From Actinomucor elegans (Eukaryota > Mucoromycota > Mucoromycetes > Mucorales > Mucoraceae): a stretch of 64,000 bases of DNA. This document shows positions 11,901 to 22,080 of this stretch, piece after piece (position 1 is the first letter of the stretch; every line of letters begins with the position of its first letter). The translations under genes were made by a program, and so were the position numbers. A model generated the notes under the pieces. It searched no databases. It saw only the letters and a list, made by a program, of their open reading frames with translations, and was not told the origin of the DNA. The stretch is from the NCBI GenBank assembly GCA_026027325.1, contig JAMSLZ010000004.1, positions 3,038,001 through 3,102,000 of the forward strand. Direction: 5' to 3'.

Positions 11901-13415
11901 TATTAATTGTAGGGCCTTGTTTGCTATTGCCGAACTCTATGAAAAACTATCCAACTATGAAAAAGCGTACAGCTACTATAAGCGTGTTTCCCAAGATGCA
12001 AGAATTTCCAAAAACTTCAAGTCTAGCAAGATCTCACGTCTTAAAATGGCCCTGTATAGCTTACATTATGATCCAAATACGCTCATTTCTGATTCCAAAC
12101 CAACAAATTCAAGCTTATTTGAATCCATTCCTTCTTTACTACCAAAGTCTGAAGCATTCCAGGTTTTGCTAAAACTCGCCAATCAGGAACATTTCCATAT
12201 TGCCTACAACTGGATTGGTAAGAACAAACTCACAAAGCCTTGTAAATTCATTAACTAATATTCATGTACTATATTACAGCCGAATGCTATCAAGATGGTA
12301 GAGGCGTATCGCAAAACACAAATGAATCTGTTCGTTGGAGAATCAAAGCCTCTGAAGAAGCAAATGATATCCAAGCTACCTTGAAGCTTGCTTCCATGTA
12401 CGAGAACGGCACTGGAGGTGTCCAAAAAGACACTACTTATTCACATCAACTGTATCAAATTTGTGGAGAAAAAAACAACGTTATCAGTCAGCATAAACTA
12501 GGTGAGTTTCATTAAAAAAGCCCACCCATCCAAAACCTTATCCATATCATGTATATTATTCCTACTATACTTACACACACACTTTCCTATATACTATTAT
12601 AATTTAACTTACATATCATACCACCTTTCTCTCCCTTGCTTTTTGTATCCATATATATACTTTATATACTAAAATCTTTTTTTTCTGTTCTCCAATTATG
12701 CTTCTACTGTCCCAAACAATAAACTATATTATTATCTACTGCGATCTTTCTCCCTTAAATCTAACTTTTATTAAATGTAACAAAAAGGCATGGCATTCTG
12801 GCGTGGACATGATATCCCTATCAATCTTGGTATGGCCGTGATCTGGTTTACAAGAGCTGCTCGACAAAGTTACGCTCCTAGTCATTGGGCTCTTGGTCAA
12901 ATCGCTTTGGAAAACGGTGATTTACATATTGCCATCGCTTGGTGGGAAACTGCCATACAACTCAATCCTGGTGCTACTCCCAAAGACCCTATCAATCTGG
13001 ATCACCTGCTTACTACTACTGGCGATTCAGAGGCTTTGGTCATCCTGGGTAAAATCATTAGCCAGCAACAAAAGGATTGGGTGAGCCATCTAGGTGGTTC
13101 AATGATGGATTCATCTATCTGCGATGACGAACAAGAATCGTTGTCTCGTGCTCAACAAGAAAGCCGCGGCTTAGCGGTACGCTGCTTTGGGCAAGCTGCA
13201 TTAATGGGTAACGTGGAAGGCATGTACTTGACTGCCGAAGCGTGGCACAAGGACAAAGATTATCCGATTGCTTTAGAGAACTACGAGAAGGCTGCTGTCA
13301 AAGGACATGTCCCTTCGCGTATCATGTGTGCTATTTATCAAATTTATGGTTTAGGTGGAAAAGAAGCAGATGCTCGCGCTGGTTACGAGGTTAGTCAGTC
13401 GATGCTAGTTCCTCC

Positions 13416-13446
<31 letters not shown>

Positions 13447-14930
13447 CATTAATAGAGTCTGAATAGGAATTACTTGAATGCGCACAATTGGATGCTGACG
13501 CGTATCTCCATCTTGGTAGATGCAGTGAACGCGGATTAGGTACAATTCAAGACACTTCCAAAGCGCTAGACTGGTATCAACTTTCTATTGAGAAAACAGA
13601 TAGTTCTGAAGCCATGTTTCGAACAGGCCAAATCTATTCAGTTGAACAAGCACAAAAGTCTGTCTATTGGTACCAACGTGCTATTAACAAAGACGATCAT
13701 CCTCGCGCTAATCTCCGGCTTGCGTTCCTATATATGCATGGTATTTATCAACATGAACGCTGTCTCTTAGAACCTGATATTTCAGCCGCGGTTCGTCATT
13801 TCCGCGCAGCCGCTAAACAAAACGATCTGGATGCCATGTACGAGTTAGGTCAACTACTGCTTGCTACCACCAAAGATGAACTGTTTGCCTTGTTTCCCAT
13901 TGAGCTTCAGTTAGAAGGCATGCGTTGGTATGAACTTGCTGCTGATAAAGGCTCTCTGGACGCTCAGCGCGAACTGGGCAATCTGTACCATCGAGGCCGT
14001 GAATCTTTTGAAACTGATGATGAAGAAGAAGAAGATCATTATCCGATTTATGCTGTACAACAAGACTTTGAAAAGGCTTACGATTATTTCAGTTTCGCAG
14101 CGCATTTGGGTGACAAGGCATCTGCGTTATTCTTGGGCACCTATTACGAACATGGCATTTGTGTTCCACCTAATTTAGAATTGGCTCAGAGCTGGTATAC
14201 CATGGCTGTAGAGCTTGGCGAATCCATTCCACTTAGTGATCCCACTGGCTGGTGGCCTGCTCAGCTTTGTTTAGCTCGTGTTTTACATCAAAACCAGGAA
14301 ACGCAAAACGAGGCTTATGCTTTATTTGTTACTGTATACTCCCATAAACCGGAGCAGCACATGGCTTATTTGGAGATGATACTAGCTCGGTATGAACTGT
14401 ATGGCCTGGGCGGCGTCCCTGTACAAGCAGAAAAAGCCGTGGTAAAGCTATTAAACTTGGCAGAAGAAGGTTATTTAAAAGCATTCTTCCCCATTGCTCA
14501 ATGTTTTGAGAAAGGAATTGGGGTAAAAAAGGACCTCAGTAAGGCCCTTCAGTGGTACGTTTTGCTTATACATAATCCTGTGATAGACCAGGATACGTTC
14601 GATGAAGAAGATCTGGAGGAAATATCGCATGCGTACTTTTGTTTGGCTGAATTCTATCGACAAGGAATCGTAGTAGCTGTTGATTTGGAGAAATCGGATA
14701 TGTTATATCGCATTGCAGCTGAACGTGGTAAGTAGAAGCATTTATAATGGGACACTTTGTAACCATCAGGAGCCTTATTTATGCATACAAACCATTGAGT
14801 CGCAGCTCTTGACTAAAATCTATTGGAATATATAGGTTCTAAACATGCAAAACAGTTCTTGGCCTCCAACAATCATGGCGATGAAGAAGCCGATAGCATT
14901 GATAGCGATGATTGCACGAGAAACAAATGA
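8905..14930 (+). CDS. Giant SEL1-repeat (TPR-like) protein
   Basis: Nine exons (8905-10076, 10141-10327, 10385-11257, 11314-11855, 11913-12217, 12280-12501, 12788-13389, 13467-14727, 14836-14930) join in phase to 1752 residues. The N-terminus MGNNVSTISDSASSKRSS fits an N-myristoylation signal (Gly2, Ser6), so membrane attachment is likely. Residues 1 to about 190 are Ser/Thr-rich and probably disordered. The rest is SEL1-type alpha-alpha repeats with the usual A..WY..AA..G...A...LG..Y..G.GV pattern, for example LGRLYGAKGDLKTSAECYMK and ALFLGGYYENGQGV. Such proteins act as scaffolds; fungal relatives include Skt5-type chitin synthase activators, but nothing here identifies the partner. Intron 6 is unusually long (286 nt) and nearly G-free. 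Intron 7 holds a T29 run. The C-terminus is acidic (DEEADSIDSDD). Confidence 0.85.
13418..13446. repeat. Homopolymer T29 inside a SEL1-gene intron
   Basis: 29 uninterrupted T in the intron 13390-13466. On the sense strand it extends the pyrimidine tract before the acceptor. Confidence 0.95.
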
Positions 14931-15557
14931 AATCCACACTAAAAAAGCACAACTGGGCAATTATGCGCAGTTATTATATGCAATATATATTTAATATCTT
15001 CGTTAATACTAAGAAATAAACCTTTATCCTTAAAACTCTTTTGTTTGATCAACAAGATGCACTTGATAATAGATTATAATGCTATCTTCAATTCATAGGA
15101 GAAATGTCTGATAGGGTTATTTCTTGGTTGAATGTCGCGTAATAGCAAGAATTGGCCTTTTAAAAGCTGAAGTCATCAAAATAGAAAAGGTTGTTTTTGG
15201 AGAATACTATTATCTTGATTATAGTGCACTACTACTGCGGAATCTCATCATCTTTATTTCTGGAACAGCAGGCTACACAGCCAGATTTAGATTTGATTGT
15301 TACTCAGATCTGTATCATGTTAAAAATAAGTGCCAGAATGGTGAGTGGGCATCAAGGGGCCAGTTGTACAAAGTAAAAAGAAAGTCTTGGTATCAAGCAA
15401 TTGTTAAAAGTGACAATAGTAGTAATTCATTTTATAGCTGTGCAGTACATTTCGATAAACATATCAGCAAGTACGACGGGTACATTCATTTTTGTAATAA
15501 TCAGATTCTCGGGCCACGGCTGAATCTTTCAATTGTACAAGCTATTGGCACTCCGGG

Positions 15558-15559
<2 letters not shown>

Positions 15560-15589
<30 letters not shown>
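15560..15589. repeat. Homopolymer A30 directly before a TATA-like box
   Basis: Run of about 30 A ending one base before TATATATAAATAAG. It probably belongs to the promoter of the gene starting at 15673. Confidence 0.9.
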
Positions 15590-15590
<1 letters not shown>

Positions 15591-15592
<2 letters not shown>

Positions 15593-15604
15593 TATATAAA
15601 TAAG
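15591..15604 (+). promoter_or_regulatory. TATA-like box of the WWE-like gene
   Basis: TATATATAAATAAG lies about 70-80 nt before the ATG at 15673, with a pyrimidine-rich stretch (TTTTTTTTCCTTTATTCTC) between. This is a standard core-promoter arrangement. Confidence 0.45.
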
Positions 15605-15672
15605 TATAAGGACCCGCATTTCTGACAGTTTTTTTTTCCTTTATTCTCTCTTAACAATTCTAATAATACAAT

Positions 15673-16506
15673 ATGAAAAATAGCATTCGTAGCATGTTTG
15701 GCTTAAAGAAAAAGTCCAAAAACAATGCTAGCAATACAATGTACTCTCATAGTTCATCTGTATCTTCTTTCTCTTCTGATTCCTCTACCAATGATTCAGT
15801 ACCTCAAACACCCACTGGTGTCTCAATTCAAGATAATCGCGGTATTTTTCGTACATTAGAGCCTGTCTGGTATTTCCAATCCAATCTACTGCCCAATCAT
15901 CCAACCAATGAATGGCTTCAGTTTGATGAGTATAGTCAGTACGCGTTGGAGAATGCTCTTGATAATGGCCAATTTGAATGCGTCCTCAATCAATCTGTTG
16001 TTGGCCCTTGTACTGTATTGATCAAGCCTAAACCTGTTATGAAGTCCAAAAAGAGTAGAAACAGCATGCTGATGGCTACCCAGCATACCTCCATGCCTTC
16101 GCTTACAGGTCAAGTCGGACGCACATTGGAGCTCTATAAACAGATTCGCCGTACAATCTCTCCTGTTTGGTGGTATGAACAGGATTCATCCGATGGTTCA
16201 AAGGGTATGTGTAGATTTGATTACAAGAATCAAGTTCGTTTGGAGGCTTTGTCAGAGGGTCGTACTCGTTTAGTGCTAACGGATGACGCTTTCAATGTCC
16301 CTTTTACCGTTGTTCTTGATGCTCCTAAGCAACGCGAATTAAAGGAAGAAGTACGTGGATTCCTCTATCTTGAACCTGTCTCCACTGCTTTCCAAATGGC
16401 CTATGATGCTACTCGTTCCAATAAACTGCAAGAGTTTGCCGTGGAAGATCCAATCTATGATGATGAACAATGGGGTTCTAGTCTTGTTCGTCGCTTCTCT
16501 GTATAA
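15673..16506 (+). CDS. Protein with two WWE-like modules
   Basis: Single exon, 277 residues, ATG at 15673. The N-terminus is basic then Ser-rich (MKNSIRSMFGLKKKSKNN, SSSVSSFSSDSS). Two similar modules follow. The first is at about residues 63-117: EPVWYFQSN, WLQFDEYSQYALENAL, CTVLIKP. The second is at about 163-218: SPVWWYEQDSSDG, CRFDYKNQVRLEAL, GRTRLVLTD, FTVVLDAP. Both show the WWE pattern of paired aromatics, then W/F..(Y/F)....Q..LE.A, then a beta hairpin. WWE domains bind poly-ADP-ribose or join ubiquitin-ligase and PARP proteins. No catalytic domain is present, so this could be an adaptor. The WWE match is by eye and the function is open. Confidence 0.65.
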   Translation: MKNSIRSMFGLKKKSKNNASNTMYSHSSSVSSFSSDSSTNDSVPQTPTGVSIQDNRGIFRTLEPVWYFQSNLLPNHPTNEWLQFDEYSQYALENALDNGQFECVLNQSVVGPCTVLIKPKPVMKSKKSRNSMLMATQHTSMPSLTGQVGRTLELYKQIRRTISPVWWYEQDSSDGSKGMCRFDYKNQVRLEALSEGRTRLVLTDDAFNVPFTVVLDAPKQRELKEEVRGFLYLEPVSTAFQMAYDATRSNKLQEFAVEDPIYDDEQWGSSLVRRFSV

Positions 16507-17302
16507 TTCATCTGTCATTTACCACCTCATCTATATATTATATCACCTTCCCCCCCTTTCCACCTCTTCAGTTAGACTGAGGGAAATCTTTCAACTTATC
16601 TTGTATATAATCTAATCTCATTTTATTCACCTTTTAATCATTATCTATCCAGCACAATAAAACATTGCCTCAATATTATATCATTGTATAACACAACGTT
16701 GACCTTGAAAACAAAGACTAAGAGCGTTATATGAAAAAGGAGCTTGCTTAGTTTCCCTCGTGTTACTTTATAATAGTATCACAAAGTTATATCATTCCTT
16801 GGCTTGATCGATTCTGCTTTCTTGTCAGTCTTCTTGACGCTATGGCAATTCGGGTTATATTGGGGATAGAACAAGGTACAGAAATACATTAGAGTTCATA
16901 AGGACCCTTCATGCATCATGCACTTTTTAGTCAGAATCAAGAAAGCGGAAACATTGATACACGGGAATTGAAGGGTAAAAAATAAAACGGGTTTATTTGA
17001 CGCGTCTGTATTCTATGACCGCGCCGTGGATTCGGATAAAGAAGGGTTTCATTATCTAAACCGTGAGCTTGTGAAAGCGATTTCACTTTATTAATCAAAA
17101 CTGCATTTTTCTAATCATCCCATTTTTGATTCCATTATCATAAGCTGATTAAAAAGTTTTGTAGTAAAAAGAAGTTATTTTAAAGTGACCCTTTTTTAAA
17201 CATACTACTCTTATCGTGAATCAGGAGCGTTTTGATCAACTTATTAGCCGCATTAGACCTTCTTATTACGCGTTAACTAATGGTTAATTACTCAGAACAG
17301 TG

Positions 17303-17322
17303 ATATATATATATATATATAT
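17303..17322. repeat. (TA)n dinucleotide tract
   Basis: About ten TA units; simple sequence repeat. Confidence 0.9.
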
Positions 17323-18244
17323 AAATCTCAGTTATAGATAATGCACCATTGCTACATTGCGCGGTTCGTGCATCTGCAAGCAGGGATCAAAGCAAAAGCA
17401 TTCTAAAATGATACCATGCTATAAAATATCTGGATTAAAGCGAAAGAAAAAAAACATTCTGAAATGATGCCATTCCATAAAACAAAGTTGGCATAACACG
17501 TTGATGGATAAGTGGGCGGAATCAGTGAATTAACTCCGGCTTAAAGTGGAACATCCACGGGCCACTTGAGCTTGTGACAACGGCTGCATGGTGATGACAT
17601 TGATGTAATACAAAGATTTGTAAGATATTTTTTTCTTATATATGAACAAGAGCCGACGACGGAATACGTTTACAAGTATTACATATGAAGATTATGAATT
17701 ATTAAATGTGCTCCATTTTAAGTACCACAAAAAAGAAAAGATTTGAAACCCTTCTTACCATGTGGGCTTTAAAAGTATACAGATCGAAAAATCGCCTCCG
17801 GCTACATATTTACGCGTTATGATGTTTATCACTCTTCCCTGCGAAAATAGTAGATATCTTTACAATATAGATGGTTAATGTTTTGTTTCATATTTCGATC
17901 TGGATCACTCAAGAAAAAGAAAGTCCGGAAAAGATTATATTTCTTTTTAGTTTTGAAAGGGCATGAAAGTGTTCATTTTGATTGGGGATGTTTCTCATAG
18001 ATAGCGATCTTTCCAAGATCATCTATCCCGACCAAAGAGCGATAAACTATGTTACTAAATCAAAAATCAAAAAAAGACCTGAGACCTAGGGGCAGGTAAA
18101 AGGAAATATATAACAATAATCTATTTGGCGAATGAAGATTATAAATGAACATATGCATAGATCCTTTTGTACATCAGAGAAATCAGAGCAGATCTGAAAT
18201 GCAACTAGATACAGCAATTCATTCTGAAATTCACCTACTGATCC

Positions 18245-18284
18245 GATGTGACATTAGACCGAGATCAGTCGAGAAGATTTACCA
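18245..18284 (+). repeat. Dispersed palindromic repeat, copy B (short)
   Basis: GATGTGACATTAGACCGAGA then TCAGTCGAGAAGATTTA: the left part of the family core. The AGATCT palindrome arm to its right is lost. Confidence 0.45.
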
Positions 18285-19059
18285 TGAATAATGCTCCACT
18301 CCATTTTTCCTAGTTGAAAATTTTTTTTACTAAATAATTTCAAACTCAGATGCAAATTATTTATTCATGGAGCTTTAAACCTGCAATATAAGAGAATGGG
18401 GGCAATTCACGAATTTACGTTTTCAATAAAAATGATAAATGCTTATGTCCTCTTTCTAATTTCGCAAGGTTTATAAAATAATGAAAACATATTACTCTAC
18501 AACGAAAACAGTAATGTCATGTCGAAGTTTTACCGCGCAACTTTGATAATGGTATAGTTTTTACAACCAATGCATGGTAACGAATAAACTGGATCCTATG
18601 CTTTTCCATAGTTTTATAGCATTATCGTTAACTATTTCTAAAACACTTGAATATTTTTGTCGAAGATACTATAGGAAACAATTTTCCAATGTCTGATAGC
18701 CAATAAAAGTTGTAGTCCGCCAGTAAAATTTTCAGGCCTCATTTCTGTGGCAATATAACTATAGTAAACGACGAGTAACTTTATATGCTTCACTTTTTTA
18801 AAAAATAAATGATAATAAGTATTATATTCTTTTGAATGATTTCAAGTTTCACTTGATTATGAGAGAGAGTATTGTTACGTAATGCCAGAACCCTGTAGCA
18901 CCTGTTTATGATTCTATATAATTATGGATACTATAAGGGGTTTCATTTATTTATTTATTTTATATATATATTTTTCAACATAATCTATTGATTATCAAAT
19001 TTAAAAAATTACATAATATACCGTCAAAAAAATTATACAAGAAAAAGTTGTACAATTTT

Positions 19060-19380
19060 TTATATAATTTTTTTTAATTTACGTGTGGTAACATAGTTCA
19101 TAATCAAACAGGCCTTTGTGAGAACATCAAACATATTTCTTGAGTAAACACTCTTAGATTGAAAATACAACAAAGCTCTATCAATGATATTGGACTTTCT
19201 TCTTCCATCTACAGTAGAGCCGATAAGTTTCTTACGATTGTCAGTCCCAGTCTCGTTCTTCTGGTTCCAAATGGTGAGTTCTCTGTCCCCATTTTGAAGC
19301 AGAAGCTCCATAAGGAAACCATAGGAGCTTAGATTGTCTTTGCTTCCTTCATCAACTTAATACCACTGGCTATAGGTCTT
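19060..19380 (-). pseudogene. Decayed coding fragment, family unidentified
   Basis: The minus strand reads SQWY, a stop, then VDEGSKDNLSSYGFLMELLL, QNGDRELTIWNQKNETGTDN, then RRKSNIIDRALLYFQSKSVY. The open 83-codon piece (19060-19311) is the longest part, and the same frame continues upstream through one TAA. The polar, motif-like sequence does not look random and suggests a fragment of a larger gene or transposon. I cannot name it. Confidence 0.3.
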
Positions 19381-20048
19381 CTTAAATGTCATACTAATAT
19401 ATACGAATGTGTGATAAAAATTTAAATTATTACCCAGCTAGCTTGTATCTCTTGTATTTCTACTTTCAAAAGAAATTATATTTTGATATTATCGTTCTAA
19501 ATGATTTAAAATATGGCTTGATATATGTGTTTTGCATTATATTTTGTTAACTGATTTAGGTGGTGATTCCAACCTCTGATGAAATTGACAGATGGTGGGG
19601 ACTCATTTATAAAAAGTACACTTTAAGTATGATTGGTTTCTACTTTGGCTACCAACATTATATATATATAAAATAATAAATGAAACTACCTTTTGTACTA
19701 TGTATTTCTCGAATTTTAAAGCTATATATTGCTTGGGTGTTTTGAGTAGTGTTTGTTTTTCTTCAATTTTCGTCGGGAGTATCCATGGACAGTTGCATAA
19801 GTCATACTAATCAGTAAAATAAAAAGTATTATTTCTGTAATGTATTATACGACAGAGTTTTGGATACAATGGTTGTACTATAATATAATAAATAAGCCCA
19901 TTCACGAACTACCAAAGCAAGGGCTAGATATGTTCATATACTTTGTTAAAGAAATTTTATTGCAAAACAGATAGATGAAAGTAGTAAATACAACTACATG
20001 GTATTTAGAAAAAAAAAAAAAAACAAGCAGTTAGATACGCTAAAAAAC

Positions 20049-22080
20049 TTAGTATTCTAATTTATCTTCTTTCAAGAACTTTTCAAAAGCGTTCGAAACC
20101 TCATCCATGCGGTCCTTTAGACTTGGTCTTGACAGCCTACTCTCCCATTCATTCCATTCGTCTTTAGAGAATTTCTGAAGTGTTTCTTCTTTGATATCCA
20201 CCATTGTGCCTTGTGGTGAAATATTTCTGATGGTTAGTATGTCTTTAGAAATGTAACTGATTTTGTTTCCCTTGTCTTTGAAGTGATTTACGGCAGGTGA
20301 ATCAGTAACATCACGTACAAAAGCAGCCATATTCTTTATAGCACGTGAAGTTGCTTTGTTTGAAAACAGCAGTGAAAAAACATGAGGTTGATCTGTAAAC
20401 ATCTCTAAAGTCACATTGGAAGGACTTCCATGCTGTTCGGTCTTTTTATCACTGGCCCCAGGGTAACTGTTGGAGGCTTCCAGTGCAGCAAATATGGATT
20501 CATCGCGCAACCTCTCTGCAGAGCCACATTGCTATAACAAAAGAAATTGTTAGAGTAGGATGCAACTTGCTTTTTTGTGTGTTGTACATTACCACTAAAA
20601 GTCGAGGAAGGCCTCTTAAATGACGTCTATCAAACAAAGGGCTCACCATTGGCATCTTGAGGGCGTGATTATCAGCGTAGAATTGTACACGATATACATC
20701 AGATCCATCAATACTAGATACTGGAACGCACTCGCCGAAAGGCCCGATGGATGTTCTATGATCATTGGTATCCTCATCGTCAACTTCTGTAGTTTTCGGC
20801 TTTTCTTTCTCATCAGTTGAAGACTCAAATGCAGCTTTTGCCTCTCTTTGTGGCAATAGTGCGTAGTCCAATGCAGGTGAAGGTTTATGTTTGAAGCCTG
20901 TTGGTGGAAGGTAATCCGTCATGATATTTGATAAAATCGACGGTAAAGAGTGCGTCAAGTCCAACCTTTTATAGATTGAAAAGCAGATTAGTCTATATGC
21001 GCAAGTGTACAAAATGGTAGTTACCAAGGTGACAAAGTCATGGCACCACCAGGGTTAGGTAATCCAGCATCTCGGATAGCCATCAATAGCGCAAATGTAA
21101 GTCCGCCACCAGCAGAGTCTCCAGCAATAACAATCTTTTTAGGATCAATGGGACTAGAAACGCCATCATTTGGAGGATCGATCAGATACAAGTAAGCGGC
21201 TAAAGCATCTTCCACTGCTGCAGGAAAAGGATGTTGGGGTGCCAGTCGATAATTAATAGCACATGTTCTGCCTTTGGAATACTAGTAATATGCAGTAATT
21301 TAATTAGCCCTTGTAAGAGAAAAAAAAAGTTCACATCCGATTAATGCATACTTTCACAAGTTTGCCCAAAAATTGGCGATAGATACCATAACATCCAAGA
21401 TAATAGGCGCCTCCATGCAAATAAAGTATTGTACTCTCTTTGCTAGGATCCAAAGGATTCCCATTTGACTGTAGCCATTCGCCTTTGATAGGCGGGGCAG
21501 TGTCACGATCTTTCTGCCAGTCCCAGGCAATACGTTCTTCATCTTTACTTGTAAACTGCTTGGCAAGTTTATCGCCAGCCGACTTTCGGTATTCGTTGGG
21601 AATGATGAACTTTTGGCGATTCATACCCATAGGAACAGGTAACTTCTTGGTCGTGCTGATTGTTTGGATATCTTCTACTGTTATTTTGCTTGATCGAGCA
21701 AGGAAATCTCGAATGATAGCGATGGTGATGTCTGTAGAAAGAGACCAAGACTTGGCTGGTGGACCTGCGTCAAATGAGGCTCGAGTTTAAAAGAAGGTTT
21801 ATGTAGAATATCAACTTGTGTTACCCTTGAAATAATGACGGTACATTGTCGATGCTATGAGAGGCATAGGAGGTATTAAATGAGTCCATAGTAGCATATT
21901 TGCCATAAGAGAGGTTTCAGTATTTGGATGAGTGATTGTAGTTGGCTTGGATGAGGTTGTTACGGTTCTACGACCCATTGAAAAGATAAAAGTAGTAACA
22001 TCTGTGACATGGTTCCCAACTATGCCTATTGGGTTTTCGGCTACATTGGCTATTTTCTTGAAAGTTTGGGAGACCATCAT
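20049..22080 (-). CDS. Alpha/beta hydrolase of the hormone-sensitive-lipase type
   Basis: Five exons on the minus strand (22080-21825, 21764-21352, 21281-21025, 20965-20593, 20531-20049) give 593 residues. Family marks are all present: the oxyanion-hole HGGAYY at about residue 202, the nucleophile in GDSAGGG (Ser279), an Asp in [11 protein letters not shown] (about 443) and a His in QPHVF (about 483), which complete a Ser-Asp-His triad. These enzymes hydrolyse ester bonds in lipids or xenobiotics. The N-terminal 85 residues before the fold are a family-variable region, with a mildly hydrophobic start and no clear signal peptide. An insert rich in Glu, Lys and Asp ([20 protein letters not shown]) lies between the nucleophile and acid loops. 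The exact substrate is unknown. Confidence 0.85.

Larger units (their letters stand above)
14931..15672. other. Intergenic region between the SEL1 and WWE-like genes
   Basis: Contains the A30 run and TATA-like box listed separately. A 145-codon open stretch (15124-15561) starts only at a TTG, has no early ATG and matches nothing I know, so it is not called as a gene. Confidence 0.5.
16507..20048. other. 3.5-kb gene-poor region
   Basis: No intact gene was found. It holds a (TA)n tract at 17303-17322, one copy of the dispersed repeat (18245-18284) and a decayed minus-strand coding fragment (19060-19380). A stretch around 17470-17600 is less AT-rich than its surroundings but has no ORF. Confidence 0.5.

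Noticed and set aside
15124..15561. 145-codon open stretch ending at the A30 run (possible retroelement 3' end)
   Set aside because: Starts at TTG with no early ATG, no reverse-transcriptase or other motif; the A run is better read as part of the next gene's promoter.
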